From Pseudomonas amygdali (GTDB lineage: Bacteria; Pseudomonadota; Gammaproteobacteria; Pseudomonadales; Pseudomonadaceae), in contig NZ_LKBW01000124.1 of assembly GCF_002699855.1 (NCBI RefSeq), positions 5,984 to 57,865 of the forward strand: a stretch of 51,882 bases of DNA, in the 5' to 3' direction. Positions 1 through 8,668 of this stretch are shown in pieces. The stretch's first letter is position 1. Each line of letters starts with the position of its first letter. Below the pieces are notes generated by a model that saw only the letters and a program-made list of their open reading frames with translations, was not told the DNA's origin and did no database searches. The position numbers and the translations under genes are program-made.

Positions 1-377
1 CAGAACGCCGTACCTAAGTCAGTCGTGCATTGGGTGAATAGAGCGCGTTCAGGATTGTGGTTGAGGGCAAGCAGCGTGATGCCTATCGCTGGATAGGTGA
101 CTTCGCTGGACGCTCATACTGCGGCCACTCAGCCTGCAAGAAGTCTAGAACCGTTGTATACCACCTCGAGCTGCCGGCCCTGTAGGGTCAGTGAGGTCGC
201 CGCATAACACCGGGCCAAGCTTTCACTTCATAGGCGGTGATAGGTGCCGGGTGTCGCCTCCAAAGCTCGAACTGTGGTGAGCCATCCCAAGCCAAACCAT
301 GGCCTCTATGAATAGAAATATACCGCTTTGAAGCGAGTCTCTGGTTTGCGTAGCTGAGGGGCATAATGGGCTTGTGC
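1..377. other. Island left end, no recognisable gene
   Basis: I recognise no gene here. The stretch holds only short open frames: one of about 47 codons on the plus strand ending at a TAG at 183-185, and one of 69 codons on the minus strand across 188-397. Neither has a convincing ribosome binding site or a family motif I know. It lies downstream of the minus-strand regulator and may hold its terminator or remnants of other island genes. No copy of the ssrA 3' end is visible, so the left attachment site of the island must lie outside the window or be lost. Confidence 0.4.
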
Positions 378-908
378 TTATTTGCGATGCAGGGCAATAA
401 CGTATTCGCAAGTTACCGGCGTGGCGTTTTCGAACGTGCAAGCCTCTTCAGGTAGGCCCAGCTGTAGGCAGTCGCCCTGTTCCAATATGTAGAGGGTAGC
501 GCCTTTGGTAAACGTTAATGTGCCTTGCGTGATCCATACCTGCTGATGAAGAAATACGTAGGCGGTGGCAGGGTAGCTGACACGAACTCCCGGCGGCAGT
601 TTCACGCTGATCAGCTCCAGTGGCCACCCCTCCCGCGGAGATATTTGCTGGCGTGTGTAACCCGTTTCCGGGTCCACCCAGCGCGGTTGCTCCGCGGCTC
701 TTGAGAGAAGTCCCGAGCGCCCCTCGGCGCGATGCAGAAGGGTGGAGAGGGGCAAGCCGAAGGCTCCCGACAGCCGACCTAGAATCGTCGAGGTAGGGCT
801 GACCTGGGCATTTTCAATTTTGCTAATCATTGCCTTTGATACACCGGAGAGCTGGGCTAGCTCGCTGATGGACCATTCGCGCGCGGTGCGCTCGGCTTTG
901 AGGGTCAA
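378..908 (-). CDS. XRE-family regulator with C-terminal cupin domain
   Basis: This is a predicted transcription factor of about 176 residues. Residues 1-60 form a helix-turn-helix of the XRE/Cro type, with the recognition-helix region GVSKAMISKIENAQVSPT. Residues about 90-175 form a small beta-rich cupin sensor domain. The family usually binds a small ligand in the cupin and controls a neighbouring operon. It is transcribed away from the biosynthetic genes, and the shared AT-rich gap is the obvious target. The start is odd: the frame has no ATG, the TTG at 906-908 lacks a Shine-Dalgarno sequence and would begin only two residues before the HTH. The open frame continues upstream to about 971 without a standard start other than ATT/ATC. 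The original start may have been lost, or a rare codon may be used. Confidence 0.8.
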   Translation of the reverse strand: MTLKAERTAREWSISELAQLSGVSKAMISKIENAQVSPTSTILGRLSGAFGLPLSTLLHRAEGRSGLLSRAAEQPRWVDPETGYTRQQISPREGWPLELISVKLPPGVRVSYPATAYVFLHQQVWITQGTLTFTKGATLYILEQGDCLQLGLPEEACTFENATPVTCEYVIALHRK

Positions 909-1238
909 CGCGATATCAATGGGTTGATTGTTCGCTATAAGAAAATTCCAGATGGAGAAGATTTGACTCTAAGCTTAGCGTTCGATGTGCGTTTGATTGG
1001 TGCGAAAAAATAAATAGTGCTTTTCTTTGGTGCGTAAAATTCATTTTCGGTAATAGATCATTGATATTGATCGTAAAATTATATTTGTCATTTTTTGTTT
1101 CAAAATAAATCTATTGCTCTTGGGGTCTTTGATTAGAAGTATTAATTTGCGCGCGCGTGTCGGTTGTTTGCTATATGAAACATGCGGTGGCATTCTGTCA
1201 CTGTCTTCCAAGCTACCTTATCGTATTTGGGGGTATCT
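909..1238. promoter_or_regulatory. Divergent AT-rich regulatory region of the cluster
   Basis: This 330-bp gap separates the minus-strand XRE/cupin regulator from the first biosynthetic gene and is much richer in A+T than its surroundings. It contains iterated sequences: TTGGTGCGAAAA at 997-1008, TTGGTGCGTAAAAT at 1027-1040 and a weaker TTGATCGTAAAATT at 1067-1080, spaced 30 and 40 bp apart. An inverted repeat GATCA-N7-TGATC lies at 1056-1072. These are good candidates for regulator binding sites, since XRE proteins bind as dimers to short repeats. I see no single convincing sigma-70 promoter. Assigning the sites to the adjacent regulator is an inference. Confidence 0.5.
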
Positions 1239-1895
1239 ATGCCGGCTCAGCAAATGGAACAAGGCTATCTGACGGGTGAGCAAATCATCCATTCGATTAA
1301 GGAAATGATCACGGCTTCGGGGATCAATACCAACGCATTCTATAAAACGTTTCGCCAGGCCCCGCTGCCTAAGGCAACGTTGAAAAAAGTATTCCAGCAG
1401 TACTTTTATTATATCCGTACTTTCCCGCAGATCCTGGCAGGTACTTCACACCGCACCGACAGCGAAGTGATTCGAATGAAGTTGGCGCGCACGGTAGTGT
1501 CTGAGCTTGGTGATGGAGTGGGCGAAGCACACTTCATTATGTTTGAGCGTGTACTTGCCGGCGTCGGCATCACGTTGGATGACTGGAAGAAGGTTGAGTA
1601 CATTCCCGAGGCCAGCGAGCTGGTCGATGGCCTGCGTCGAATTTTCCTCGAGGGTTCGACAGAGCATGCCATTGGTGCTCATTACGTTATCGAAGAGTTT
1701 GGCTTTCCGATGATCGCCAGCCTTTACGAAGGCTTCCGCCTCTACAGCGGGTGGAAACACGAAGACTTCACCTACTTCTATCTGCACATGCTGGTTGAAA
1801 CCGATCATGTGCAATGGATCAGTGATGCGGTCATGGAGGCCGCCCGGGACACTGACAACGGCAACGATATCCTGGAGGGCGCTGCCGAATGCTGA
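1239..1895 (+). CDS. Haem-oxygenase-like diiron oxidase (HDO/TenA-PqqC fold)
   Basis: A 218-residue all-helical protein of the iron-containing redox enzyme group (HDO superfamily, related in fold to TenA, PqqC and CADD). Likely metal ligands are E89 and H98 in SELGDGVGEAH, E152 or E153 in VIEEFGF, and H183-x3-E187-x2-H190 in HMLVETDHVQW. The last spacing matches the HxxxDxxH pattern of known HDOs. Members such as UndA, BesC and SznF use a transient diiron centre and oxygen to cleave or oxidise amino-acid or fatty-acid substrates. The substrate here is unknown. I chose the ATG at 1239 because a G-rich ribosome binding site (1229-1233) precedes it; an upstream ATG at 1182 would add 19 unlikely residues. 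It is the first gene of the rightward cluster and the most informative one for chemistry. Confidence 0.8.
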   Translation: MPAQQMEQGYLTGEQIIHSIKEMITASGINTNAFYKTFRQAPLPKATLKKVFQQYFYYIRTFPQILAGTSHRTDSEVIRMKLARTVVSELGDGVGEAHFIMFERVLAGVGITLDDWKKVEYIPEASELVDGLRRIFLEGSTEHAIGAHYVIEEFGFPMIASLYEGFRLYSGWKHEDFTYFYLHMLVETDHVQWISDAVMEAARDTDNGNDILEGAAEC

Positions 1896-1975
1896 ACTTG
1901 TTGACCCGATTCTGGCAAGGACTCAACCGAGTAGCCACTCACGCTTGAACGATCAAGACAAGGGGGCGGGAAGCC

Positions 1976-3097
1976 ATGGATGATTGGACATTGATTGGTC
2001 GAGTGGCGCCCTTCCGGGATGCCAGTGCATATGCAGCATCCTCAGGGGCCTTGAACCTGTCGCAAGGACTTCCCGAACCCCTGTTTGACAATGCCATGAA
2101 TGCGGCGTTGGCCCGCCAGGTACGGGCGGGCTGGCAGTACGCCGACCCTCGCGGCGAAATGATCTTGCGCGAAAGCATTGCGGGCCACAATGCCGGCTAT
2201 GCGCCCGACACCGAGGTTCTGGTGACCAGCGGCTGTACCGAGGCCTTGTACTTGGCCCTATGCGCAGCTTCCACGCAATACGGCAGCAAGGTCGCTTTTT
2301 TTGAACCCTTCTATCCCTATTACCCAGGAATGGCCACATTGTTGGGGTTGGAGTTTGTTGCAGTGCCGTTGTCGGTGGGGCATTCAATCGGTCCCGAATG
2401 GGCAATGCTCGAACAGCAATTGCGTGCCGGTGTTCGCATCTTGCTGCTCAACACCCCCCACAACCCGACCGGATGGTGCATGTCCGCCGATGATTGGCAG
2501 CATCTGGTGGCGTTGGCAAAAAACCATGACTTCATGGTGATTGTCGACGAAGCCTACCGTCACTATCAGTACGACGCCGACGCACCGACGCAGTACCCCC
2601 ATCAACAGATTCCCATGATGGTGGCAGGCAGCGCTTCGAAGTTGTTGTCCATGACCGGAGTCCGGATCGGCTGGTTGTGCGCGCAGGCAACCTTCATGGC
2701 GCGAGCCTATGCCCATCACCTGTACCTGAGCTATTGCTAACCCACCCCCATACAGGCAGCCGTCGCGGTTTTGCTCGATGAGTTGACCATCGGGCGACTC
2801 GAAAGCCTGCGCGAGCACTACAAGCACAAACGCGATCGCCTGGCAGGTGCGCTGATGGCCGCCGGGCTGGATATCCAGTTACCGGCGGGCGGCCATTACC
2901 TCATGGCCGACTATTCACGGCGGGCGCCTTCATTGTCCCCGGTTGAATTCAGTCAACACCTGGCCGTTCGTTGCGGGGTCATGCCATTGCCCGCGACGCC
3001 CTTCTATCTGGGGCAGTGCCCCACCTATGTCAGATTTTCTTTCTCGGTAGCCAAACCCATTGTTGATCAAGCTTGTGCCCGCCTGGAGGATTTTTGA
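1976..3097 (+). pseudogene. Class I/II PLP aminotransferase broken by an in-frame stop
   Basis: The frame encodes a fold-type I aminotransferase of about 373 residues, a normal length, but a TAA at 2738-2740 stops it after residue 254. Before the stop are the PLP-site motifs NTPHNPTG (N163), VDEAYRHY (D191, Y194), the Schiff-base lysine K222 in GSASKLLSMTG, and R230. After it, in the same frame, come the C-terminal domain and RFSF with the expected substrate-carboxylate arginine. No frameshift is needed to join the halves, so a single-base change such as TCA to TAA would explain it. Homologous enzymes transfer amino groups between amino acids and 2-oxo acids. A strong SD (AGGGGG) precedes the ATG at 1976, and the end lies one base before the next start. 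The gene is probably inactive unless the stop is read through. Confidence 0.85.
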
Positions 3098-3098
3098 A

Positions 3099-4268
3099 AT
3101 GGAGCAGCATGTGTTCGACGTCATTGTCGTAGGCGGCGGTCCCGCAGGGCTGAGCGAGTGTGTCCGGTTGATCGATCTGGGCCTGAAAGTCGCGGTCATC
3201 AGCGATGTATTCGGGGGATGCATGGGCATGATGGGGGACCATCCATTGCAGTCGTACTGCAATGAACTGGAGATCGAAGGGGCCCCCTATCCCTTGCATC
3301 GGTTCATGCGCAAGTTGTGCGTCAGCCCCACTGGCGAGGAATACGCCGCCTATATCCGGAGCAACTTCGAAGCCTTGCCATTGACCAGGATCCAGCAACG
3401 GGTGGTCACCGTAAGCAAGGCGCAGGGGCTGTTCGAGGTAAACCTGGCCGCGGGTTCCCAGGGGCATCCCTTGCGTGCGCGGCAGATTATCCTCGCGACT
3501 GGGATTCGCCCGAAGGCGCCGCCCTTCGAAATGCCCAATGCGCATTGGCTCAATTGCTTTGACGTCTACCAGATGGTTGCGCGGGGTCAGGTCCAGCGCT
3601 TCCTGCAGCAGGACGTCGTCATCTTCGGCAGCGGTAACAGTGCGTTCCAGATCGCACTTCTGCTTGCCCCGTTCGCCCGCAATGTGTCGATCCTGATCAA
3701 ATCCTATCTGGGGCTGTATCCCCAGGAGACCGATGATCGGTTTGCCCTCAGGTCCCTGAGCCAGCGCACGCTGGAGATGATAGCCAAGACGTCGTCCAGT
3801 TCCTTTCTAGGGCCGCTCAACAGCGCCAACAGTACGGGCCGGGCCAATATCTGGCTGCATGCCTACAACAGCATTCGCCAGGAAGGCGACAAGGTCGTCC
3901 TGGATCTTCCGGCGTCACTCAACGGCAATTCGCTGCTCCAGGCTTCCTGCCGCAAGGCTCAAGAGGCCGGCCGGCTGGTCGAAGCCCAGGCATCCGAGGG
4001 GTATGAGCTGCACTTGGATATATCGGCGAAGGATCAATGCCTGGTTTCGGCCATCGGCGTCACCGCACAACTGCCCGCCACCGACTGGCCGCAACTGCTC
4101 AACCCACAGACCGGATTCACCTGCCACCAGGATGGGAAAAGCCCTGTCGCAGGCCTGTATTTCGAGGGGGCAGCCTCAGGTTATGCGTCGATCAACACGA
4201 TGGTGCCCGCAGCAGCGGAAATGAGTGCCACGCCATCGCTGCAAGAAGGGCTGCGGTCGTGGGCGTGA
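3099..4268 (+). CDS. FAD/NAD(P)-dependent oxidoreductase
   Basis: A 389-residue flavoprotein of the two-dinucleotide-binding-domain type. An N-terminal FAD Rossmann motif (VVGGGPAG, residues 11-18) is followed by an ATG motif (ILATGIRP, about 131-138) and a second nucleotide-binding motif (IFGSGNSA, about 175-182) for NAD(P)H. This plan is shared by thioredoxin reductases, flavin monooxygenases and N-hydroxylases. No CxxC redox pair is visible, which argues against a thioredoxin reductase. The ATG follows the aminotransferase stop by one base, with GGAGGA just upstream, so the genes are translationally linked. A plausible job is to oxidise or hydroxylate a pathway intermediate or to supply electrons; neither is shown by sequence. 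Confidence 0.8.
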   Translation: MEQHVFDVIVVGGGPAGLSECVRLIDLGLKVAVISDVFGGCMGMMGDHPLQSYCNELEIEGAPYPLHRFMRKLCVSPTGEEYAAYIRSNFEALPLTRIQQRVVTVSKAQGLFEVNLAAGSQGHPLRARQIILATGIRPKAPPFEMPNAHWLNCFDVYQMVARGQVQRFLQQDVVIFGSGNSAFQIALLLAPFARNVSILIKSYLGLYPQETDDRFALRSLSQRTLEMIAKTSSSSFLGPLNSANSTGRANIWLHAYNSIRQEGDKVVLDLPASLNGNSLLQASCRKAQEAGRLVEAQASEGYELHLDISAKDQCLVSAIGVTAQLPATDWPQLLNPQTGFTCHQDGKSPVAGLYFEGAASGYASINTMVPAAAEMSATPSLQEGLRSWA

Positions 4269-5116
4269 GGATGTTCCAGCCGCTGCGCATGGACCTTGGC
4301 GATGTGCTCGAGCAATCGACAGCGGAGCTCAAGCAAGCCATCGCCCGGGCCAAGGTGCTGGTCATCGCCAACCAGGACGTTAGTGTTGCCCCTTATGTGC
4401 AGTTGATGCGCAGGCTGGGTTCGCCTGTGCACCATGTGTTGGCCAATTACTGCCTCGAGGATTATCGGGAAGTGCTGACCGTGACCAATCTCCATCGCAA
4501 CGGCCAGGCCTTGGGCGTGCATGAAGGAGGCGGGTATTGGCACACCGACATGTCGTACAAATCGGCGAATACGGTGTTCACGTCACTGCTGTCCGTGCAG
4601 GTGCCGGACCAGCACGGCGAGACTCAATTCATCGATTGTGTCGCAGGCCTGCACCAGGTTCGCCAGTGGCTGGTAAGTCCGGGTTGCCCGCAGCACCTGA
4701 AGGGCCTCGACCTGGAAAACCTGCGGATTCACCACCGTTTCGGTAATCGCGACGCACTGCGCAATGCCGACGCCGCGGTGCAGCAGCTCAATTCCCAGGA
4801 GACTGGCGCTCTGGAAGACACCGTGGTCCACCCCCTGGTGCTCAAACACCCGCTCTCCTGTACGACATCGCTTTATGCGCCGGCCGCCACGGCCATGCAA
4901 ATAGAAGGGGTAACGCCTGCACTGTCCCATCGCATTCTCGACAGTCTGGTCGATTTTCTCGTTCAGCAGGCGCCGCGCTATCGGCATGCCTACCGCCCAG
5001 GCGACATCGTGATCTGGGACAACCTCTCAACGCTGCATAAAGGTCCGCCAATCCCCAAAAGTGAAGGGGGGGCCGATGCGCGCCTTCTCTATCGCATGAA
5101 CGTCGACTTCCAGTGA
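4259..5116 (+). CDS. TauD/clavaminate-synthase-like Fe(II)/2-oxoglutarate oxygenase
   Basis: A non-haem iron oxygenase of the TauD/TfdA family. Counting from the ATG at 4271 (281 residues), the metal site is H91-T-D93 in YWHTDMSYK plus H256 in NLSTLHKG, and R271 in ARLLYRMN is positioned to bind 2-oxoglutarate. Family members couple oxidation of 2-oxoglutarate to hydroxylation, desaturation or cyclisation of small molecules. The start is uncertain: GTG at 4259 sits about 9 bases from an AAGAAGGG ribosome site and overlaps the preceding gene by 10 bases, while ATG 4271 lies two bases after it. Either way the gene is coupled to the flavoprotein. It probably acts on an amino-acid-like intermediate, given the next gene. 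Confidence 0.85.
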   Translation: MGVRMFQPLRMDLGDVLEQSTAELKQAIARAKVLVIANQDVSVAPYVQLMRRLGSPVHHVLANYCLEDYREVLTVTNLHRNGQALGVHEGGGYWHTDMSYKSANTVFTSLLSVQVPDQHGETQFIDCVAGLHQVRQWLVSPGCPQHLKGLDLENLRIHHRFGNRDALRNADAAVQQLNSQETGALEDTVVHPLVLKHPLSCTTSLYAPAATAMQIEGVTPALSHRILDSLVDFLVQQAPRYRHAYRPGDIVIWDNLSTLHKGPPIPKSEGGADARLLYRMNVDFQ

Positions 5117-5125
5117 GGCATTACC

Positions 5126-6409
5126 ATGATCAAGACTATCGTTTTCCTGACGCCCCATTACCTGAACTTCGCCTCCGAGAAGGCCTTGCAGACGCTGGGA
5201 CGAGACTGTCGCACCGTACTGATCGCCTATCATGCTGATGTCCTGCCCCCCGTGCTCGAGCGCAACGTCTCGCAGGTAGTGCGCGTCGATGCCGACCTGC
5301 AGCGCAACATTCGCCCGTTGCTCGATCATGACCAATGTCGAGATGTCATCAGCGATGAGTTGCGCGCCGTGCAGGGCAACACGTCGTCATTGCGTATTTT
5401 CTGCCAGGAAGAATGCCACGTTGAGCTGGCGGCCCAGTTACGCGAGGAGTTCGGATTAGAGGGCGATACACAGGCGATCGTGGCGAATTTTCGCGACAAG
5501 GTGCTGATGAAGCACGCCGTCAGCCAGAAGGGGATACGCATTCCCGAATTCGTACCACTGGATCACGTACGCCTATCGGCCGAGCCACAGGCTTACTACG
5601 CCGAGCTGACGGCGCGATTGGGCCTGCCCCTGGTCCTGAAACCGGTGGACGCGGCAGGCAGTTTCGAGGTGTCGATCATTCGCAACGAGGCCGAATTCAA
5701 CAAGGCCCGCGAGCAAGTATTGGCGTCACCGTATCATTTCGATTATGAGGTGGACGAGTTCATCGACGGCGACATGTTCCAGTGTGATTCGTTTGTGGTT
5801 GACGGCCAAATCCGCTACTGCGGCGTCCTGGAACTGGGTTGCACCAACTTCGACTTTGTCCAGGGCAAGCCCTTGAGCGTGATTCCCGTGGCCGACCCTG
5901 CGCTCAGGGCGACCCTGGAAGCCTTCAACCGGGACGTGATCGCAGCCCTGAACTTTCGCAACGGCTCGACGCACCACGAGGTTTTTGTAGACCGCAAACG
6001 CGGTTATCCGGTGTTCCTGGAAATTGCCGCACGCGTACCTGGTGGCATCGGCGTGCCGTATCACGAGAAAAACAGCGACATCAACCTGATCGACGCCAAT
6101 CTCTACCTCGTGGCCGGTGCCGCGGCGCTCGATGACATCAAGCCCAACGAGAAGAACAACGTGGTGTCCGCCTTGTTGCCCTTGCGCAAAGGCCGGATCA
6201 GCCAACTCAACGAACCACCCATTTCCAGTGCCTACGACATCGATTGGCGGGTCGCCCCGGGCATGGTTGTGGACTCCCGATCCCTGGCCGATACCGCAGG
6301 CATCCTGACGTTGTACAACGCGGATCCACTGGTACTGCGCGCCGACTTCGAAGCCTTGCAGCAGTACGTGCCAACCCAGGTGGAAGTGCTGGAGCCGGGA
6401 ACCGCATGA
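5126..6409 (+). CDS. ATP-grasp carboxylate-amine ligase
   Basis: A 427-residue ATP-grasp enzyme. The N-terminal domain (about 1-110) is a variable Rossmann-like region. The ATP-grasp core includes VLKPVDAAGS (about 170) with the conserved lysine, the EEFIDG-like stretch VDEFIDGDMF and the metal-binding segment VFLEIAARVPGG. Such ligases form an acyl phosphate and join a carboxylate to an amine, often making dipeptides (BacD and TblF are of this class). The substrate cannot be read from the sequence. It starts nine bases after the oxygenase stop, with GAGG overlapping that stop. Ligase plus downstream M20 hydrolase would fit formation and later removal of an amide-linked group. Confidence 0.87.
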   Translation: MIKTIVFLTPHYLNFASEKALQTLGRDCRTVLIAYHADVLPPVLERNVSQVVRVDADLQRNIRPLLDHDQCRDVISDELRAVQGNTSSLRIFCQEECHVELAAQLREEFGLEGDTQAIVANFRDKVLMKHAVSQKGIRIPEFVPLDHVRLSAEPQAYYAELTARLGLPLVLKPVDAAGSFEVSIIRNEAEFNKAREQVLASPYHFDYEVDEFIDGDMFQCDSFVVDGQIRYCGVLELGCTNFDFVQGKPLSVIPVADPALRATLEAFNRDVIAALNFRNGSTHHEVFVDRKRGYPVFLEIAARVPGGIGVPYHEKNSDINLIDANLYLVAGAAALDDIKPNEKNNVVSALLPLRKGRISQLNEPPISSAYDIDWRVAPGMVVDSRSLADTAGILTLYNADPLVLRADFEALQQYVPTQVEVLEPGTA

Positions 6410-6455
6410 TCAATCCAGTGGGCGGCAGGCAACAGGTTTTTCTCAAGGAGCAGGC

Positions 6456-7403
6456 ATGAAGACAGGAATACTCGGTGCCGTCAGCATGGCGGTCTACTGC
6501 ATCTCGACGGCGCTCTCGGCCGTCTGGGTCATGGTGGCGTTCACCCGTATCAGTGGGGCGGCGCTGACATTCATTACCTTCCTGATGGCCTGGGCGGTAT
6601 TTTTCCTGGTGCATACCTTGCGTGGTCATGACCCGTTTCGCCTGCTGCGCGAGGAGTGGCGCGGCGTGCTGCTGCTCAATGTGCTGACGCTGTTCAGTTG
6701 GTGGCTGATGTTCATGGCCCTGCAGCGCATCGAGGCGTCGGTGGAATCGGCCATCTATCAGGGCTGGATGCCGCTGGTGGTGGTGGTCTGCGAAATGCTG
6801 GTGGCGCGGTCCTCGGTCAGTCGTTCCCGGTGGCTGGGCGCGCTGCTGATCCTGTTATCACTGATGGCCCTGGTTCTTATGCGTCTCGCGCTGGGGGTCA
6901 CGGCCCAGGTCAGTCTTGTCAATTTGCATGAGGGCATTGCCCTGGCCTCTGTCGCCGGGATCACTGGCGGGATCTACGTGTTCTGCTCGGCTCGACTGAA
7001 CCGCGACAGCAAGTACAGCGCCATGGATATTCTGTGCGTCAGGTTCTTCCTGCTCTTGATTGTCACGGGATGGGTCGGCCGGGAAAACCTGCACCAGTTG
7101 CTCACGCTTGATACCGCCATGCTCGGCCAATTGATCAAGCTGGCATTCGTCAGCGTGCTGATTCCGGTGTTCACCCTGCAGTTTGCCATTCAACATTTGG
7201 GGGGCGGGCGGGTGTCCATTCTCACACCGTGCGTGCCGGTCATTGCCTTGGCGGCCGAGTTCGTGCTCTCCACCTGGCACAGCCCCTGGGTGCCGGTCCT
7301 GGTTACGGTGGTGTGCGTGGCGGTGTTGTTGTCCAACGTCTGGTTTTCGCGAGACAGGCAGGTTGTTCGCTCGGGCCCCATGCCTGTCGCCCTTCAAAAA
7401 TAG
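6456..7403 (+). CDS. EamA-family (DMT) transporter
   Basis: A 315-residue, very hydrophobic protein with about ten predicted transmembrane helices arranged as two similar halves, the plan of EamA/DUF6 drug-metabolite transporters. The second half contains IAIQHLGGGRVSI-type sequence before its last helices. The start is supported by AAGGAG 6 bases upstream of ATG 6456. Family members usually export amino acids or related metabolites, so it is a candidate exporter of the cluster product or a self-protection pump. It sits inside the biosynthetic gene run, between the ligase and the M20 hydrolase. Confidence 0.85.
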   Translation: MKTGILGAVSMAVYCISTALSAVWVMVAFTRISGAALTFITFLMAWAVFFLVHTLRGHDPFRLLREEWRGVLLLNVLTLFSWWLMFMALQRIEASVESAIYQGWMPLVVVVCEMLVARSSVSRSRWLGALLILLSLMALVLMRLALGVTAQVSLVNLHEGIALASVAGITGGIYVFCSARLNRDSKYSAMDILCVRFFLLLIVTGWVGRENLHQLLTLDTAMLGQLIKLAFVSVLIPVFTLQFAIQHLGGGRVSILTPCVPVIALAAEFVLSTWHSPWVPVLVTVVCVAVLLSNVWFSRDRQVVRSGPMPVALQK

Positions 7404-7426
7404 ACTTCGGTTTACTGGAGCATCCC

Positions 7427-8668
7427 ATGACTCTTTCCTTGGCCTTCGCACAGGGGGCGGCAGACGCTTGCTCGAATGACGGCCGCAGCGTGCTCGCACG
7501 CACGTTGGAAATCGCACGAACCCTGATTGGTTTCCCTTCGGTCAGCGATCGTTCCAATCTGGACCTTATCGAATGGGTGAGCGGGTACCTGCACGGCGTC
7601 GGGGTGCAGGCCCAGATTCTACCGGACGTCACCGGGCGCAAGGCGAACCTGTTTGCCAGTCTCGGACCGCGGCGCCCCGGGGGCATCATCCTGTCCGGAC
7701 ATACCGACGTGGTGCCCGTCGCGGGCCAGGCCTGGGCGCAGGACCCGTTCAGCGCCCACCTGGACCACGGACGGCTGTACGGTCGCGGCAGTTCGGATAT
7801 GAAAGGGTTTATCGCTGTCGTACTGGCGATGGCTCCCGAGCTGATGGCGTCTGCACGGCAAAGCTTTCACCTGGCCTTGTCCTATGACGAGGAGGTGGGC
7901 GCGATGGGTGCGAAACATCTGGCGCCCTTCATCTCGCAGGCACAGCTGGAGCCCGCCGGTTGCATTGTCGGCGAGCCGACTTCAATGGAGCTGGTGATCG
8001 GCCACAAAGGGCGTCATGAACTCAATTGCTGTGTCCATGGCAAAGTTGCGCACTCATCGTTGCCGAGTGAGGGCGTCAACGCCATCGATTATGCCGCGAG
8101 GGTACAGATGCAGCTTCAGCAAGTGGCCAGACGGCTTGCACAGGGGCCGTTGGACAGCGGGTTTGATGTCCCGTACACCACCGTCCAGGTCTGCCGGGTC
8201 AACGGTGGTGTCGCTGGCAATGTCATTCCTGGTCAATGCAGCTTCGACTTCGAGATTCGCTACCTGCCCGGCTGCGATGCCGAGCAACTGCTGGTACAGA
8301 TCCAGGACGACGCCAAGCAGGCCATGCACGGTGAGATGAATGATCGCGCTGCGACGGCGTCCATCGAGTTTTCCCACACGTTGCATAACCCGGGGTTGGA
8401 TGAGAAGGGCAACCAAGCCTTCGCGCAATGGGTCCGTGAGGCCAGTGCAATGGCCCATGACCGACAACGAGTGGCATACAGCACTGAAGCCGGGTTGTTC
8501 CAGGCCGCAGGAATTCCAACGATCGTCTGCGGCCCAGGGAGTATCAAGCAAGCGCACAAGGCGAACGAGTATGTGGAGCTGGCTCAGCTTGAAGCCTGTG
8601 AACAGTTCCTGCGCCGCCTGGCGTGTTGCGAGCCATTGCCCCCGATGCCCGCCGGGGGAGAGCAATGA
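7427..8668 (+). CDS. M20-family amidohydrolase (ArgE/DapE-like)
   Basis: A 413-residue zinc amidohydrolase resembling acetylornithine deacetylase. The expected ligands are present: H92 in SGHTDVVP, D124 in GRGSSDMKGF, catalytic E155 and ligand E156 in DEEVGAMG, E183 in VGEPTS, and a late histidine in IKQAHKANEY. A dimerisation insert lies between the two catalytic halves. Housekeeping ArgE lies in arginine genes, so this copy is probably specialised. I infer it removes an acyl or aminoacyl group from a pathway intermediate, or acts in self-resistance. The ATG at 7427 follows CTGGAG; a longer open frame to 7229 overlaps the transporter gene and is not credible. The stop overlaps the next start (ATGA). 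Confidence 0.88.
   Translation: MTLSLAFAQGAADACSNDGRSVLARTLEIARTLIGFPSVSDRSNLDLIEWVSGYLHGVGVQAQILPDVTGRKANLFASLGPRRPGGIILSGHTDVVPVAGQAWAQDPFSAHLDHGRLYGRGSSDMKGFIAVVLAMAPELMASARQSFHLALSYDEEVGAMGAKHLAPFISQAQLEPAGCIVGEPTSMELVIGHKGRHELNCCVHGKVAHSSLPSEGVNAIDYAARVQMQLQQVARRLAQGPLDSGFDVPYTTVQVCRVNGGVAGNVIPGQCSFDFEIRYLPGCDAEQLLVQIQDDAKQAMHGEMNDRAATASIEFSHTLHNPGLDEKGNQAFAQWVREASAMAHDRQRVAYSTEAGLFQAAGIPTIVCGPGSIKQAHKANEYVELAQLEACEQFLRRLACCEPLPPMPAGGEQ

Noticed and set aside
1182..1238. Upstream start (ATG 1182) for the diiron protein
   Set aside because: The added residues do not look like the family, and the ATG at 1239 has a much better ribosome site.
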